The translations under genes were made by a program, and so were the position numbers. A stretch of DNA of 64,000 nucleotides from Syngnathus acus (taxonomy: Eukaryota; Chordata; Actinopteri; Syngnathiformes; Syngnathidae). Below, piece after piece: positions 1-32,705 of the stretch (the stretch's first letter is position 1; each line of letters opens with the position of its first letter). The DNA lies in assembly GCF_901709675.1 (NCBI RefSeq), contig NC_051104.1, positions 2,295,001-2,359,000 on the forward strand. Direction: 5' to 3'. The notes beneath the pieces are model-generated. The model did not search any database, was not told the DNA's origin, and saw only the letters and a list, made by a program, of their open reading frames with translations.

Positions 1-3000
1 ACGGTTGTGAAATCTATGGAAAAAAAATTGGCGAAACTCTACGAAGCCTTCTTCTTGCCACAATACAAACGTGGACTTTGCATTAGTCCGATCGAGACGT
101 CCAGACCCGACGAGTCCACTCCGGGGGGCCACTTACTGCCAGCGAGCAAGGAGAGCCGGCCAAAGGAAGGCGGGCCGTCGTAAATCCGCTCTCTCAAACA
201 GCGGCGTTCTTTATCGCCTCCAAATTTCACTCCTTTTACACCAGCCAAAATGACTTTGCAGCGTATAAAAGCGTTCGTCTTATCAGATGTGACGTCCGTT
301 CCTCCTGATAGCTGATCGCTTCATGGCAAAAAGACTGTCTTGTTTTATAGAGTGAAATAATATAGTGGAGTGCAGCTTAAAAAAAAAAGTTCTTTTTTTT
401 AACTTCAATTTTTAAAATTATTTTTATTTAAAATATTGACATCTAATCCATCATAATTGCTAATAGTGTTTTTTTTTTTATAAAGTACCACAATGTGAAA
501 TTTCAAGTGTACTGAATAGAACGTAATTATCATTGTAAATAATGATCACACTAATGAAACCAAAACATAATTGCTGCATAACCATAAATTGATTGAGTTT
601 TCCCGCAGCCGTTTAGCGTTTTTCTGCATAACGCCGCCCCGTCGCGTGGGCCTCGGATGCGAGCGCCATGATGAAATATGAAGGGGCGCCGCTTGACGTT
701 TTATTAGTCCAACAAGATGGATGAAATGGCCGCCGCAAAGTAGGCCGGTCGGCCGGCCGCTCGCTGGCTTCTCCACTGGCGCCCGAGCTTGTTGGGCTTC
801 TCCATCCTTCCGCACTAATGCCGCCAAGTGTGTATTAAGAGCCAGTGATGGATTTCATGGCGGAAAAGCCGAGATTCTTTCCGTCTCGTACCTGATGCTT
901 CGCCTTTGTTCCCTTGCTGCTTTTGCTATGATGCAGCTCGGATCAATCCGAAGGATTACGCGTCTCCGGCGGCGCGTCTGTGCCGTCTTGCGGCGCGAGC
1001 GCTATTGTTTGTGACGACTTCAGGCCCGACCACGCGGCCGCTCGGTGATGCGGCGGATTGAAAGGGAGGGAGGGGGCGCTACCATGCGGGGTTGAGTCAC
1101 GGAACCACGCCGATTTCCCTCGCCTGACACGCTTGTGTGTGGGGGTCAGGGGTTGGAGTTTGGAGGGGGAGCGGGGTCTTTAGCTGCAGGCGCTGGGTGA
1201 GCCCCCTGCGCGCAAAAGAAAAGATGGATGCGCTTCCTTCCTGTTTTTGTTGTGAAGCGGCCCGCTAGCCCGGGGCGAGCCGCAGGAAGTCAAAACACTG
1301 ACAGCTAATTCCGCTGCCGCTTAGACTCTCACCTTGCCCTCACCTGTAAACACAACAATGCTACTCGCTAGTTTGCGGCCAGAAAAGTCAAGCTCTTCGG
1401 TCGAACCCAGGGGGGCGGACCGTCCTCACATTTCTGCAAGATAGAAAAATCGTGTCAAAAAAATAATTTTACCCCTCCTGCACGCTTTAAAGTTTCCCTT
1501 AAAATAGTTGAGTGGTGTCAGGAAGGTCACTGGTGTAAAAAAAAAAATGTGCCAAACAAATCATGCGAGTGACTCGCCATGGTGCCCCCTGCAAGGACAA
1601 CAGTGGAAATTCATCAAAGTGGAACCTTCCAAGCAGTGCTTGTAAAAAGATGTGGATTGTTCCCTGATTCGTTTGATAGTTCCGGGGTGGGTGGGAGGGA
1701 GTTGCGGGCATTTTGTGTAATTTCTCTTTCATGTTTCCTCAGTAGACTTGTTTTGTTCTTATCTCGTTGGCTGGAATGAGCTCTGATTGCAGCGTGTAAA
1801 AAAAAAAAAAAAAAAAAAAAAACGCCCGGCAATGGGAAGTTCAAAACTAGAATGGAAATCTGTCAAAAGCCGACGATCCACATTTGGATCATACGTACGC
1901 ACTTCCTCTGAAAAAATGTAAAAATAGCAAAGATGGCAGTTAAAGTGTCCAATCGGGTTGGTGTTCTGAACTCGACGGGACCTTGAGTAGAAAGCCTGAC
2001 CCCGCCCCCTTCCAGCTGAGGCCTTTGATGTTCGGGGGAGGGCGCGCCCCACCCATCAGGGTCTCGCATATTTGGTCCGGGTGCCCAGCAACTCCCAGCA
2101 TCATCCTGGCCAGGGCCTTGGCACGTTTGGCTGCGGTAGAACGAAGAAAAAAAAAGTCCAATCAAAGCTGCGCCACTTGTAAATCAAGACTGTGTTTCTT
2201 TGCGGTGCAGAGGTATTCCGACGTGGCGCACTTCCTGTTGTTGCAGACCGCTGTGTCAACACCGGTCCGGTCCGGTCTAGCAGCCGCCACCGCCACAATG
2301 ATACCTTCAGTGTCCGAATGAAGCCGTCAAGCAAACGACAAAAAAAAAGTGTCTGCGTTGACGCGACCTCGCTTTCCAAGCATAAGACGAGTCTCGCTTG
2401 GACACCGTGGAGGAAAAAAAAAAAGCCTCAAACATCTCCCGGCGGCATATTTATACCCTGGCACATCCAGTCGAGCAGGAGCGGGAATAAAACAACATCC
2501 TGTGGCCGCCCCGCGTGTTAACATGCCTCGTCGTAAAAGACGCCGCTTTGAGCCGCGGGGAAGGAAATGGATTCCACATGTGCGTTACTAACCCTTTCCT
2601 TGCACGCCGTCGGCTGGACATCATCGGGGGGGCTTTGGGGGGGGCCGCGTAAATCTTTGTGAAGGTGTGGGAAGAGTGACACGTTGGCTTCATCCACGAT
2701 ACCGGACAGTTCGGTCGCTTCGCTCTTGCACGCAATATTGGACTTTGCAGGTGATGACTCCTCTGAGCTCATCAGTACGGCACTGTCGTTCTTTGCAGAG
2801 GATCAAGAATTCCCTGTATGACTGTTACATATTGTGTCTGTTTTTTTAGCGCCGCGATATCGATGCTATCTGATGTTAGCATTAAGCTTTGCGGAATGAA
2901 ATGATTAAAAAAAAAAACGGGATCAAAGTACAAGTTTAGTGTTGATGTGTGTGAGACATGTCATCACACACTCAAGCGCAGTGAAAGCCTTGAACGCACT

Positions 3001-3627
3001 CCAGCAGACCCTTTGGGCTAATTAAAGAAAGGCGCTGTTAGCAGTGAACGTGTGTTCAAGTGTGTGTGTGCGCGACCTTTAATAATGTGTGCAGAGCTCA
3101 TTATTGGCCCCGGGCCTGAGCTCTTTCATTAGCTGTGGAGCAGAGACGGGGGAATCAGGGGACGGGGCGGAGGTCGTAATTGGGCCGTTCCGCTCGCCCC
3201 CCTTCGAGGCTCAAGGTCACGGCGAGACAAACTCTTCGGCCACGTCTGGCCGCTCGCTCACTCACCCCTCCCTCGCTTCCTCCTGGGGTCTTTGGTCACA
3301 GCGTACGAGGGTCTGCTGGGAGGAGGAAGCGAAGAGGGGGAGATGCGGAGGGGCTAATTCGGTCTAATCTCTCAACCCGTTAATGTGCGACTGATATGTG
3401 GATTTCTCCTCGTCCTCGAGGGGGGGAGGCCTTTGTGATGAAGGCCGTCATTAGGAAGTTTCCTACCCCTCCTAGCCAATTACAAGAATGGAGACGGCAG
3501 AAACTTTTTGTCCGCTTTTATTGCACACATCAGAAAAGATGAAGAGAATAAGTTCCGTGGAAGTGCTCATTATTGGACTGATCACATGTTTCAAAGTTGA
3601 TGACTGATTTTGTACCCCTCCCCGCAG
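1..3627 (+). other. gli3 intron at the left edge, no exon seen
   Basis: This stretch lies upstream of the first recognisable gli3 exon and ends at a cccgcag acceptor at 3621-3627. GLI3 proteins have about 165 residues before this point, and I found no exon for them here, so they must lie left of the window. Contents: AT-rich DNA at 360-560, a G+C-richer block at 600-1100, a 25-nt poly-A at 1798-1822, and a block near 2990-3160 with a TAATTA-type motif that could be regulatory. No open frame here resembles a known protein; the ORFs are short and overlap on both strands. Confidence 0.7.
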
Positions 3628-18117
<14,490 letters not shown>

Positions 18118-19775
18118 TCCCCACTCTTCTCCTCTTTCTCCTCTCGGGAAAAAAAATGGTGTATGTGAAGGGAAAACATGGAATGAAAATGATGTATAAA
18201 ATAATAATATTCCTCTTTTCGGGAATGAAGGCTGTTTTTCAAGCCCTTCTTTTTTTTGACAATGTTCACTTCAAACAGTATTCTTGCGTATTGTCACTGT
18301 TTTTGCTGGACACATTGTTGGGAAGAAAACAACAACAATATAGGAAACTGAGTAATAACGTATGTACATACGAACATGTATGTAGTCAAGCAGAGTCACA
18401 AATATTTGGTCATTTCACATCACACTTTTGTCAAATTTAGAGAGTTCAAATTTAGTAGTATTCAGATAAAATATCTCAAAGTTTGTTTTTAATGATCCCG
18501 GGAAACAGCCAAATTGATTCTGAAATGGCCGCTTCCAAGAAAAATGTTCTTTTCAGGCTCAGCTTCTTGAGACATTTTTGGGGCGTGAGTTGTACCAAAT
18601 TTTAAGATGCTAGGCAAAACTGTCTTTGCAGGATAAAATTATCAAGTGTTTGTTTGCTGGTTGCATCATGTTTTGACAAATTCAGGAAGAGTTCCTGATG
18701 GGGAAAAGGTTTCCCAGACCAGTGTTTCTAGCCAGTGATGTTTTTAAGAGAAAGTACTGTGCCAAAAAAAAAAAAAAGGAAGGAAGGAAAAAGAAAACTC
18801 GGCTAAAACAATCAAGTGTTATGGTTGAATTTGTCTGGTGCGGTACACCAGTGTATATAGTCGAACAGTGTTTTTATATTCTCCTTTTTCAGGTGCTTAC
18901 TCACATATGTACTTTTGTCTTACTGGACGCTGACGCTGGTCCAACAGCACATGACTTTTTTTTTTTTTTTTAATCCTGTACAGTGATGTTTGATTATTTT
19001 TTTATGATTTTGTCTTCTCCAAAGCTCTTAAATTCCGAATGTGTACCGCCGTCAAGTATTGCCGAGACGTCGTCGCCAGTGTTAGTCTTATATTGTTGCT
19101 TTGCCTTTTTTTTTTTCCATTTTCAATTTGTACGTGTCCGTAATAACAAAAGTAGTTCAGCATAAAAGCATTGAGGTACAATTTTTTTTTTGTCTGGTAC
19201 GTTTTTATCGCAGGGCATTGTTTTTTTCTTTTGTTTTATTGAATAATGGGGAAAAAAATGAACTATTTCCTTTTAAAGAAGGAAAATTGCATTGAGGTAT
19301 GTGCCTTATACGTTTCAGTAAAGAGAAGAAACACTGCCAATCTTACATTGTGAATAATGAAGAACAAAAAAAACTAAACGTGAAAAAAATGAGCATTTAT
19401 ATGAAAAGAAAAATGTCGAGTTATGGAAAAAGTCCAGATTTGTCAAATGCATTCTCATTTCATTTTGTTTCCACAAGTTAGTGCTTTTTTTTTTTTATTT
19501 TTTTTTTTTTTTAAATCTCTATATATGAGCATACATATCTATAAAAAAAAAAGTGTCCATATGTTACGCTTTGTGTAGGAAAAAAGGAAAAAGGGGAATG
19601 AACATCCTGGGGGCCAGCAGGGGCGTCTGGGCCCTGTGCTGGAGGGGGTTGGGCCTCCCTCATCGGCCCAGCTGGCCAGAGGGGCCGCTCGCTCGCTCGC
19701 TCGCTCAGTTATTTTATAACTTGACTCCAAATGTTTGTATGGTTTTAATAAAAATGGAAATTATATTTGACTTGG
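18118..19775 (+). other. gli3: gli3 3' untranslated region
   Basis: AT-rich sequence after the gli3 stop, ending near the AATAAA at 19747. It includes long T-tracts (18957-18972, 19485-19512) and a gctc repeat at about 19686-19707. A block at about 18480-18680 shares phrases such as cttcttgagacattttt with DNA near 63250 and looks like an old repeat copy. The extent is inferred from the poly-A signal; no transcript end is visible. Confidence 0.6.
19747..19752 (+). terminator. gli3: poly-A signal for gli3
   Basis: A canonical AATAAA in ttttaataaaaatgg, followed within about 30 nt by the GT-rich stretch ttggtgtttttctttctttc, as expected of a cleavage site near 19770. It is the last canonical signal before the AT-rich spacer leading to prpf4b. 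Confidence 0.6.
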
Positions 19776-20453
19776 TGTTTTTCTTTCTTTCTAGATTTGT
19801 AAGTGATCCTCACCCACTGACCATCTTTATAAGCAGTAAACCTATTGCAGTTAAATTAAATACAAGTAATTATTTTCATTTAATTATAAGTGAATCCTTA
19901 ACACTAAAATATTTCATTTATTTTATCGATGTATTTATTTATTGTGTGGGTGAATAATTACAGACTCTACCACACTATTTATTCAATAAATAGTGAATGT
20001 CAATATTTGAATTTACTGTTAGAAGCACATTTTTGAATAATTAAATTATACTGTTCGAATAAAAATACAATCTGGTAATATTGTCAGTCATTTTTTAAAT
20101 AATAATGTTAATCCAGGATCTACGGTTTAGTTTTGTCATTTTACTCTAACGAATTTAAGATATGTAAATATAGTCGTATATTTTTTAATATGTATAATAC
20201 CGATATATACAATCGCCTAACTTAAAAAATAAAAGCATAAAGTCCATTTACGAGAATTCGTTGTCAGGTCAAGGCGTGAAATTGCGCAGCACCGGATTTA
20301 ATCGTATGAAGTGTCTTTAGCGCATCCTGGTGGCGAAAGTGCGGAACTTTCCGTGCGTGCAATAGCAGTGCGCCGCCTCTACGCCAGAAGGCGCTTGTCG
20401 TCATCTTGCTGTCTAGTGGCGAGGAGGAAGAAGAGGTCCTTCGGTTGAGGAAA
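19776..20453 (+). promoter_or_regulatory. prpf4b: gli3-prpf4b spacer and prpf4b promoter/5'UTR
   Basis: Only about 0.7 kb separates the gli3 poly-A site from the prpf4b start codon. The first 450 bp are very AT-rich with no features. From about 20330 the sequence becomes G+C-richer and purine-rich (gaggaggaagaagagg), a likely TATA-less housekeeping promoter. A YY1-type motif, AAAATGGCCGAC at 20451-20462, overlaps the start codon, as in many housekeeping genes with short 5'UTRs. The exact start of transcription cannot be read from sequence. Confidence 0.5.
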
Positions 20454-25994
<5,541 letters not shown>

Positions 25995-26480
25995 CCAAAC
26001 ATCGGCTGGGCCTCCTTCCTTCCTTCCTTCCATCAAATTTGTGTCGTTTACTGTAAATACCACACGTCACCTTTTTTTCTTTTTTTAAGCGGCCCGGTCA
26101 TTGTAAACTTCCACAGTGACGCTTTAAATTAAATGACGTCAAATCAGTGTAAATAGTGGACGTCGATGTGCATGCCCGTGTACAAATGGCAAGTTTGGAA
26201 GAATCTGTTTTTGTTGTTGCTCTTTTCTTTCTTTTTTTAAAGCACTGTGGTGTGCTTGAGGCTCCTCAAGTGCCTCCTGCCGTGACAGCCGACCACTTTG
26301 CCTCTCCTCGTCCTCGTGTACATAGACATCGTCATCGTCGTTCTTTCCTTCCCCCATTCACAAATTGATGGTTTGGTGACGGTCCAATCTTGTGAGTACA
26401 ATGAAGACTTCAGTAGTTGCTGTTCAGAGAGCACCTTCAAGATACTTTTTAGTAATAAAAAATATTTCCTATTATCAAAT
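25995..26480 (+). other. prpf4b: prpf4b 3' untranslated region
   Basis: About 480 bp between the TGA at 25992-25994 and the AATAAA at 26454. It contains a ttcc repeat (26014-26030) and T-tracts. Nothing else is recognisable. Confidence 0.6.
26454..26459 (+). terminator. prpf4b: poly-A signal for prpf4b
   Basis: AATAAA in agtaataaaaaatat, about 460 bp after the stop codon and followed by T-rich sequence (gcttctctttatt). It is the best candidate for the transcript end. Confidence 0.6.
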
Positions 26481-27564
26481 ATTGCTTCTCTTTATTAAGA
26501 AACATTGAGTGTTATGACCTGCTGGTAGTCGTCTGAGATTCAAGTGCAGAAAAGGCCAGCTGCTAACCCTGCAGTTAAAAATAAGTCAACTAAAAATGAG
26601 TCATTGTGTCTTCCTTGTCATTACAGGCAGAAGGGACAAATCCTGGTCCAAAAAGTGAAAAGCCTGACACCATTTGCAGCAAGCATCTAAGACTTCAAAT
26701 GAGTGAAACAGATTTGCTTGTAAAACACAAAAACTTGCAGTTCAGTTGAATAATTTATTGGACAGGAAATCATTTGAGCAGTCAATGATTTTGTTGGACT
26801 AATTTAGTTGCAAACAAACACTGACGACCGGGTGTGCAAGCTCAGGTGTGATATTGGGCCCCAAACCACTTCTATCCTGACGAGCAAGCAAAAAAGTACC
26901 ACTGACACAAAACTTTTTGTTTTTAACAATTTCTTTGCTAGTTATAATGATGCGCCGTCTTATTTTAACACAAATGACCTCAAGTTCCGCCACAGCCTGA
27001 ATATAGCGCATGGGTGCCCTCTGCGGGTAACATATTGTACTGCACCCATTCCACTTTATGTGGAGGACGTCTTTTGAACACAACTTTTGAACCCAATGAC
27101 TTAAACACTCAGAACCAACGTCGACTCCCCATGTTCAGCATGCAACGGGTTTTGCATAAAACTTGCATATACATTTTGAGTGGTATTTTTCTTTTGATTG
27201 AAATGTTCTAAATTGTATTTTTTAAAAACATTTTTGTCAAATATTTTGTTTCACAATAGTTTTACCTTCTAGTTTTTACTTTACTAAATAGTTTCACATC
27301 TTTCATTCCTCCTCCACTCTACTTTTTTCCAAATGGGCGTTATCTCTGACTCGCAATGACTTCCATAGTCCGACTCTGGTTTCACTCCCTCCTCAATCAC
27401 GCCACGTTTGACTTGATCCTCTGGGCCGAGCTTCGCCACATCGCCTGTTCCCAACTAAGACCAAAGAAGAAGAAGAAAAACAAGTCCAGACAAAAAGTTG
27501 TCTGTCTTCTCTTCCATCTCCGTGGTGACGTGTCGACGCGTCTCGGCATGCGGGAGTGAGCGGC
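26481..27564 (+). promoter_or_regulatory. pxdc1: prpf4b-pxdc1 spacer and pxdc1 promoter/5'UTR
   Basis: About 1.1 kb between genes. The first 900 bp are AT-rich and featureless. The last 150 bp before the pxdc1 ATG are mixed, and the segment ggtgacgtgtcgacgcgtctcggcatgcgg is CpG-rich. Promoter identity is inferred from position only. Confidence 0.4.
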
Positions 27565-30500
27565 ATGGCTTCGGCCGTGTTCGAGGGCACGTCGCTGGTC
27601 AACATGTTCGTGCGCGACTGCTGGGTGAACGGCGTCCGACGGCTGCTCATCAGCCCGCGGGGCGACCAGGAGGACTTCTTTGAGATCCGCACCGAGTGGT
27701 CGGACAGGAACGTGCTCTACTTGCACCGCAGCTATTCGGACTTGGGGCGACTCTTTCGGCGCCTCAACGACTCGTTCCCCGAGGACAGCGGAGACCTGTC
27801 AGCCTCGCCTCTCACCCAAGGTTGGTCGGGGTCACAGTCATGGGGAGCCTCGTTCGTGCAAACCACCCGAGCACCCAAATTGGAATTAATTTTTAAATAA
27901 TGCGAATTTTCCATCACTTTATCATAATATAGTATCACGTTCCCATGAATCCCAGTGAAGTTCTCCATTATTCACATTATTTCCTCTTTAGAAGGTCCAT
28001 TTCCAAAGTGACACTACACAATTGTAATAGATTGCAATAAATCACTATCAGACATAATAACAGTATACAACTAACTAAAAATGTGCCACATGCACATTTT
28101 CCATCCCTGCGGTGAGGGCATAATTTTCATTTACCGCATAATGATGCGCGTCCATAAAAGGAAACAAGCGTCAGTCAACTATTTTTTTCAGTCACTTTGA
28201 CATGTTTGCACGGGTCAATAATGTGCAAAGTCCATTTATGGATGTCACATCAACAGCCTGAGGCCTGAATGAGAGCAGTGTAATGCTTATTTCTCCATTT
28301 TTAGGACCAGAGAGCAATAAGCTCTGCGTCTTGGACGTTTTATTTATCAGTGGAAAGAGACCCAAGCTGACTTTAGTCACAGTCAGTATTGACACTTAAG
28401 GCGGTGGATGAACATGTGATGGAGGTTTTTGGTGTCAAGCATACACAAAAGCTGCTGCTATTTTAGTCTGTTTCATGTCTTGGGTAACATTATATTGGCT
28501 TGAGGTCAGAGGTCAGTGTCTATTAATGCACTCGTAGTGTGCGTGATGCTAACTAGTGGCAACATTTAATCAGCAGGGCAAAAACAGTCACGGTATCATA
28601 CCTACAAAATAATACCTGACTTGATTAATTATTGAGATAATCGGCAGGAGACTTGATTCTAAAAATATTGAATGATTGCAGTCCTCGATTCGACAATGTT
28701 TGGATAGGTGCAGCCCTTTTTCTCTTACGGCTAAGCGACACCTTGCTGTCTTTGTTTTTGACCTTCTAGATCACCGGTGTCAAACTCAAGGCCCAGGGGC
28801 CAGATACGGCCCGCAACATCATTTTATGTGGCCCGCGAAGACAAATTGTGCATCAGATTCGTGTCTCATTACTAGAATTGCAAATTGTCTCCACTTTTAA
28901 TATCTTTTTTTTTAAATATTTGACCCGTTTTTACTCGTCTGATTTGAAAACAAGTTATTTGTCAGTTTGTTTTGTAGCTTTTACTGTATATAATATGAGG
29001 TGCTTATACATTTATTTGGGTTGACAGTCATAATGGCCCTCCAAAAGAAGCTATGACTACAATGCGGCCCGTGAAAGAAATGAGTTTGACACCCCTGTTC
29101 TAGATCAAGATCTCCGCTTGACTTTCTATTTTTGTTGTTTTTCCGTCAAGTCATCATTTCTGGGGTTTAAAAAAAAAGTAACAAGCCTATTTTAAACACC
29201 TGTTTATGTGCAGTAAGGTATTTGTATTTGGATAATCCCACCATTGCCCGTTTGACTGCAGTGTTATCTGTGGCGTGGACAGACAAATATTTGTCAAAAC
29301 ATCCCTGCAGCTGCGCCTGGAATGTTTGGACTTCCTGCTGCTGCGCGGAAATAGCGGACAAGTTGTCGACAGGACGGGGAAGAGTATTCTGTTGTCATAT
29401 CGGGGGTGTCTTTGCTCGGCTTTCCACTTATCCCAAGGAGAATCCCGGTCCCGGATCTTCTCTGTTTTCCTCTGTCTATTCCGCGTCCAGGCAACAAGGA
29501 AGGCGTCGCTCGTCCTGATGTCATGATGAGAGCGAGCCAGACGAACGCGCTTCCTATATTTAGCCCGGCAGCTACATAGCTTCCATGTTTTCACGAGGAC
29601 AGGAAGCGATTACTCACAGAGTTTGAGTAGAAGGCCGCAGTTTGAGGGTCACGTTCGAGCATGGATCGATACCCCCCCCCCCCCCATGTCGCAGCATATC
29701 GACTTAAAGTACATTTCATATGGCTGAAAAGCAAAGCGTGGAGAGTCTCTGTTGCTTTGTGTCACTATTCAATGGACCAATCCACCCCCCTAGAATGAAA
29801 ACAAACTTACAGCTTTTAACTTTGGAAACCAGAAACAGCTGCTCTCACAAGATAATTCTCGCGATGCAAAATACTAACCACTTCCCTAGATGATTACACA
29901 AACTTAATCTCGCTCTTAATCGATTGTTGAAGGGCTACGGTGGCCCGGAAGTCAGCGCAGGAAACCAGAGATCATTTAGCAAAGATAACAGGCCCTGCGA
30001 GTCTTTGCTTCCCGCTAAGGCGGAAGGTCAGTGTTGATTGAGCAGCCCCAAAAGTTTGGCCGAGTCAAAAGTGATGCGCTCTTAGTCAGTCCTTCCGCAC
30101 AACGGGAATGATGACATCATCCTAAAATGACGGCCACTCATGGGAGCCGCCCGAGCTCGTGTTGCCAAATGGGCTGACATCACGCTCCGCTTCCTCTTCA
30201 CAAATTGTAAAATGGCCGCACACGTCATGTTGTTTTACTCAGACTCGCATTTTTGGACAGTTTTAAAGTTAGTTCATCCCAAAGATGTTTGCATGGGCTT
30301 CCATCTCCTCCATTTTGTCCTGGCAGGCCTGGTGAAAATCAAAGAAGCAAACGACATTGAGGAGAAGCTCAACGAGGTGGAAAGGCTGCTGAAGAACGCC
30401 ATCAACATGCCGTGCAAGGTGGGCCAACCGTCGGCGGCTGCGACACTTTAGACGATTTTCTGCTCACTCCATGGCGCTTGCGTAGTATTCCAGATCGGAA

Positions 30501-31988
30501 GTGATGCTGACTTTCTTTGAGCGCTCGCCGCTGGACCAAGTGCTCCGAAACGATAAAGTGCACAGAATCCAGCCCTGCTTCCAGAGTCCGGTCAACATAT
30601 CGGGTAATCCCCCCCCACCTCGAGTGCCGTTCTGCATCGCCTGATTGGATATAAACATTCTTTTTTGGACTTTTCAGAGATCATGCGCTCAAATGGCTTC
30701 TGTCTAGCCAATACGGAAACCATCGTGTTTGATCATAAGCTGCCAGACGACAAGGAGAGGCCGTCTTCCACAGACTCTGCAGAGCACACGTGAGTGAAAC
30801 GAAATTATTTTAACAGCAGCCATGTCTTGGAATTCAGGGCTGTGCAACACGATTAGCCGGACAAGATAACAATACTCAACGGCATATTCAACAAGACATA
30901 TATTGGAGACACTTAAGTTTGTAGTAATAGCAGTACAGTAATCCCTCATTTATCGCGAATAATTGGTTCCAAAAACCACCCGCAATAAGTGAAATCCGCG
31001 AAGTACGTTCACCAACAAGAAGTACTGGGCAGGCTAACGAGTTAGCGGAAAGATGATAATTCGCGATCGTGCTAACACGCGAAAACGGACTTCTAAAGGA
31101 ATGTAAACGAACATTTGGAGCAATACTACATTGTCCTAAAGGCTAGACACATGTTTCCTCAATGTAGAAGTTTTATTTTGACTTTTAAATGTTTTTTTTA
31201 ATTTGGAAAAAAAATCCACGATGTAGTGAAGCCGCGATAAATGAAACGCGAAGTAGCGAGGGATCACTGTAGTCTTGTCTGCTTGTGTCTGCATGACTGT
31301 GTACATTTCTATACCGCCGCCCAGTGGCCAAGGCCGGCACATGACGCGCAAACCTTAGTTTTTTGGCGTTCTATGGAATTTTCTCGTCACCCTGTTACTT
31401 TTGAAAAATAAAATACAATAAGATAGAGTGCTATTTTTCTTCTAAAAATGCAAACACTTTTTTTTAACTTTTGCTAATATATAGAAAATATTGAATCTGT
31501 TCTTTTTAAGGATAGCGCAACATCTATCGTCAGTATCTATGTATAGAGCTTTCTCTCTTTATGTCTCCATCGATTATTTTGTCACATATCTTTGGCATGC
31601 CAATGTAAACATTTCCAAATGAACACTTCTTTCTGAGCAAAAAATTGTTATACCCCCTTCCCCCATATGAAATTTGAGTCATTGCGGCTGCTCCTTGCAA
31701 TGTAAAGTCAAGGCATTCCTTCTCCACCATTTCATTGAAACAGGAAGTTTGCCTGTGCACCTTTTCCTTCCCCGGGTTTGCACGGAAAGCAAAGAAAGGA
31801 GCACATTCCTTGCTGTGGTTCACACCAAACGTTCCACATAACTCTTCTTTGCTTCTTGCGCCAGGTATGACGACGGACTCGAGTTCTTGCCCATGCAGGC
31901 GGACGCATGCAATGAGGAAACAGAGGCGTACGTCACCAACCTGTCCTACTACCACCTGGTCCCGTTTGAGACTGACATCTTGGAATGA
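27565..31988 (+). CDS. pxdc1: PX domain-containing protein 1 (5 exons, complete)
   Basis: A small protein with an N-terminal Phox-homology (PX) type fold. PX domains usually bind phosphoinositides on endosomal membranes, but the exact role of PXDC1 is poorly known. Exons: 27565-27820, 30327-30418, 30486-30603, 30678-30789, 31865-31988 (stop TGA 31986). They give 233 residues against about 231 in human. The first exon ([17 protein letters not shown]) and the last ([17 protein letters not shown]) are almost the same as the human protein, and [13 protein letters not shown] lies in exon 3. The start at 27565 is chosen because MASAVFEG matches the known N-terminus. All junctions are GT-AG and in phase. 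In human PXDC1 lies near PRPF4B, so this pairing is conserved between fish and mammals. Confidence 0.95.
27821..30326 (+). other. pxdc1: pxdc1 intron 1
   Basis: A 2.5-kb intron, AT-rich in its first half. It carries a complete non-autonomous hAT element at 28772-29097 and a 12-nt poly-C at about 29672-29684. I saw no extra exon. Confidence 0.6.
28764..29105. mobile_element. non-autonomous hAT-type DNA transposon with target duplication
   Basis: The 326-bp element at 28772-29097 is flanked by a perfect 8-bp duplication TTCTAGAT (28764-28771 and 29098-29105), the length expected of hAT transposases. The ends are inverted repeats: caccggtgtcaaactcaagg on the left, and gagtttgacacccctg on the right, whose complement is CAGGGGTGTCAAACTC. 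Just inside them are ggcccgc-type motifs (gcggcccg and cggcccgc). There is no transposase frame, so it must have been mobilised by another element. Two changes in the left tip (ACC for AGG) suggest decay. Confidence 0.9.
30790..31864 (+). other. pxdc1: pxdc1 intron 4
   Basis: A 1.1-kb intron holding a Tigger-like MITE (30936-31269) and AT-rich DNA. Introns 2 and 3 of this gene are under 80 bp. Confidence 0.6.
30934..31271. mobile_element. Tigger-like (Tc1/mariner superfamily) MITE with TA duplication
   Basis: The 334-bp element at 30936-31269 begins CAGTAATCCCTC and ends GAGGGATCACTG, so the tips are inverted repeats with one mismatch in 12. It is flanked by TA on both sides (30934-30935 and 31270-31271), as Tc1/mariner insertions are. 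The interior has cgcgaa and ccgcgataaatgaaacgcg motifs typical of this fish and mammal Tigger/MER2-like group. No transposase is present. Confidence 0.85.
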
Positions 31989-32112
31989 GGAGCTGGCTTC
32001 TTTGATGGCCTCTCCCAAGAAACTGCTCAACCATTGAAGGATGGAAAAACCATCAGCGAGATGGCACCAGTGGGACTTTTCAAGTCGGCCATCTTGGAGG
32101 ATGTCTTGGCAA

Positions 32113-32118
32113 AATAAA
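32113..32118 (+). terminator. pxdc1: poly-A signal for pxdc1
   Basis: AATAAA in gcaaaataaaacacg, 125 bp after the pxdc1 stop. It is the nearest canonical signal. A longer 3'UTR using a later signal cannot be excluded. Confidence 0.5.
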
Positions 32119-32499
32119 ACACGCTACCTTGAAGTCAAAGTCAACAGTTTAACACCTACTCTGGAGTTCCCGTGGGATTACAATAAGTCGTTAGGAAGCG
32201 CTTTCTGCCATCTTTGTTTTTTGTGCTATTTTAGTGCACCTAATGCGTCCCCTCAAAGAGGATTTGCTTCGTGGACTTTGAGTCTTTGACGGCTAAAGCG
32301 ATGGATTATTTCTCATGGAAGTGTTGAAAAAAAGAAAAAAACTTCTCGGTGTGCCACCTGGAACCCTTCGTGGTCCCTTCAACATTTCATGTTATGCAGC
32401 TAAATTTGCACACTTGTTTGACAGCAGTCCTCTTGCAAGAATTATTCAGTCGTGACTTCCAACCATCTGTTTTCAATAATGCTTGTTCAGTAGGGCTGC

Positions 32500-32705
32500 A
32501 GATGAGCTGAAGCCAGCTGACTTTGGGGAGAGGCGGGGTACACCCTGAACTGGCTGCCAAATGACCATTCTCACATATATTGGCAGTTTAGTCTTACGTT
32601 AACCCAACATGAGGCCAAACTACTTTGAGACAACCCACCCAAGGAAGGCCAGAGCTAGGATTCAAACATGTGAGGCTGATGTGCAAACCACGAGTCCACT
32701 GCACT
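32500..32705 (-). repeat. L2-like LINE or SINE tail fragment, opposite strand
   Basis: Phrases gagaggcggggtacaccctg, ggccagagctaggattcaaa and gaggctgatgtgcaaaccac match, in reverse orientation, the same dispersed fish repeat as 15085-15222. Both copies share the complement of ccagtycagggtgta. The copy is decayed, with no visible target duplication. Confidence 0.6.

Noticed and set aside
32640-32700. A tRNA-like phrase (ggattcaaac)
   Set aside because: It belongs to the dispersed L2-like repeat; no cloverleaf can be formed around it.
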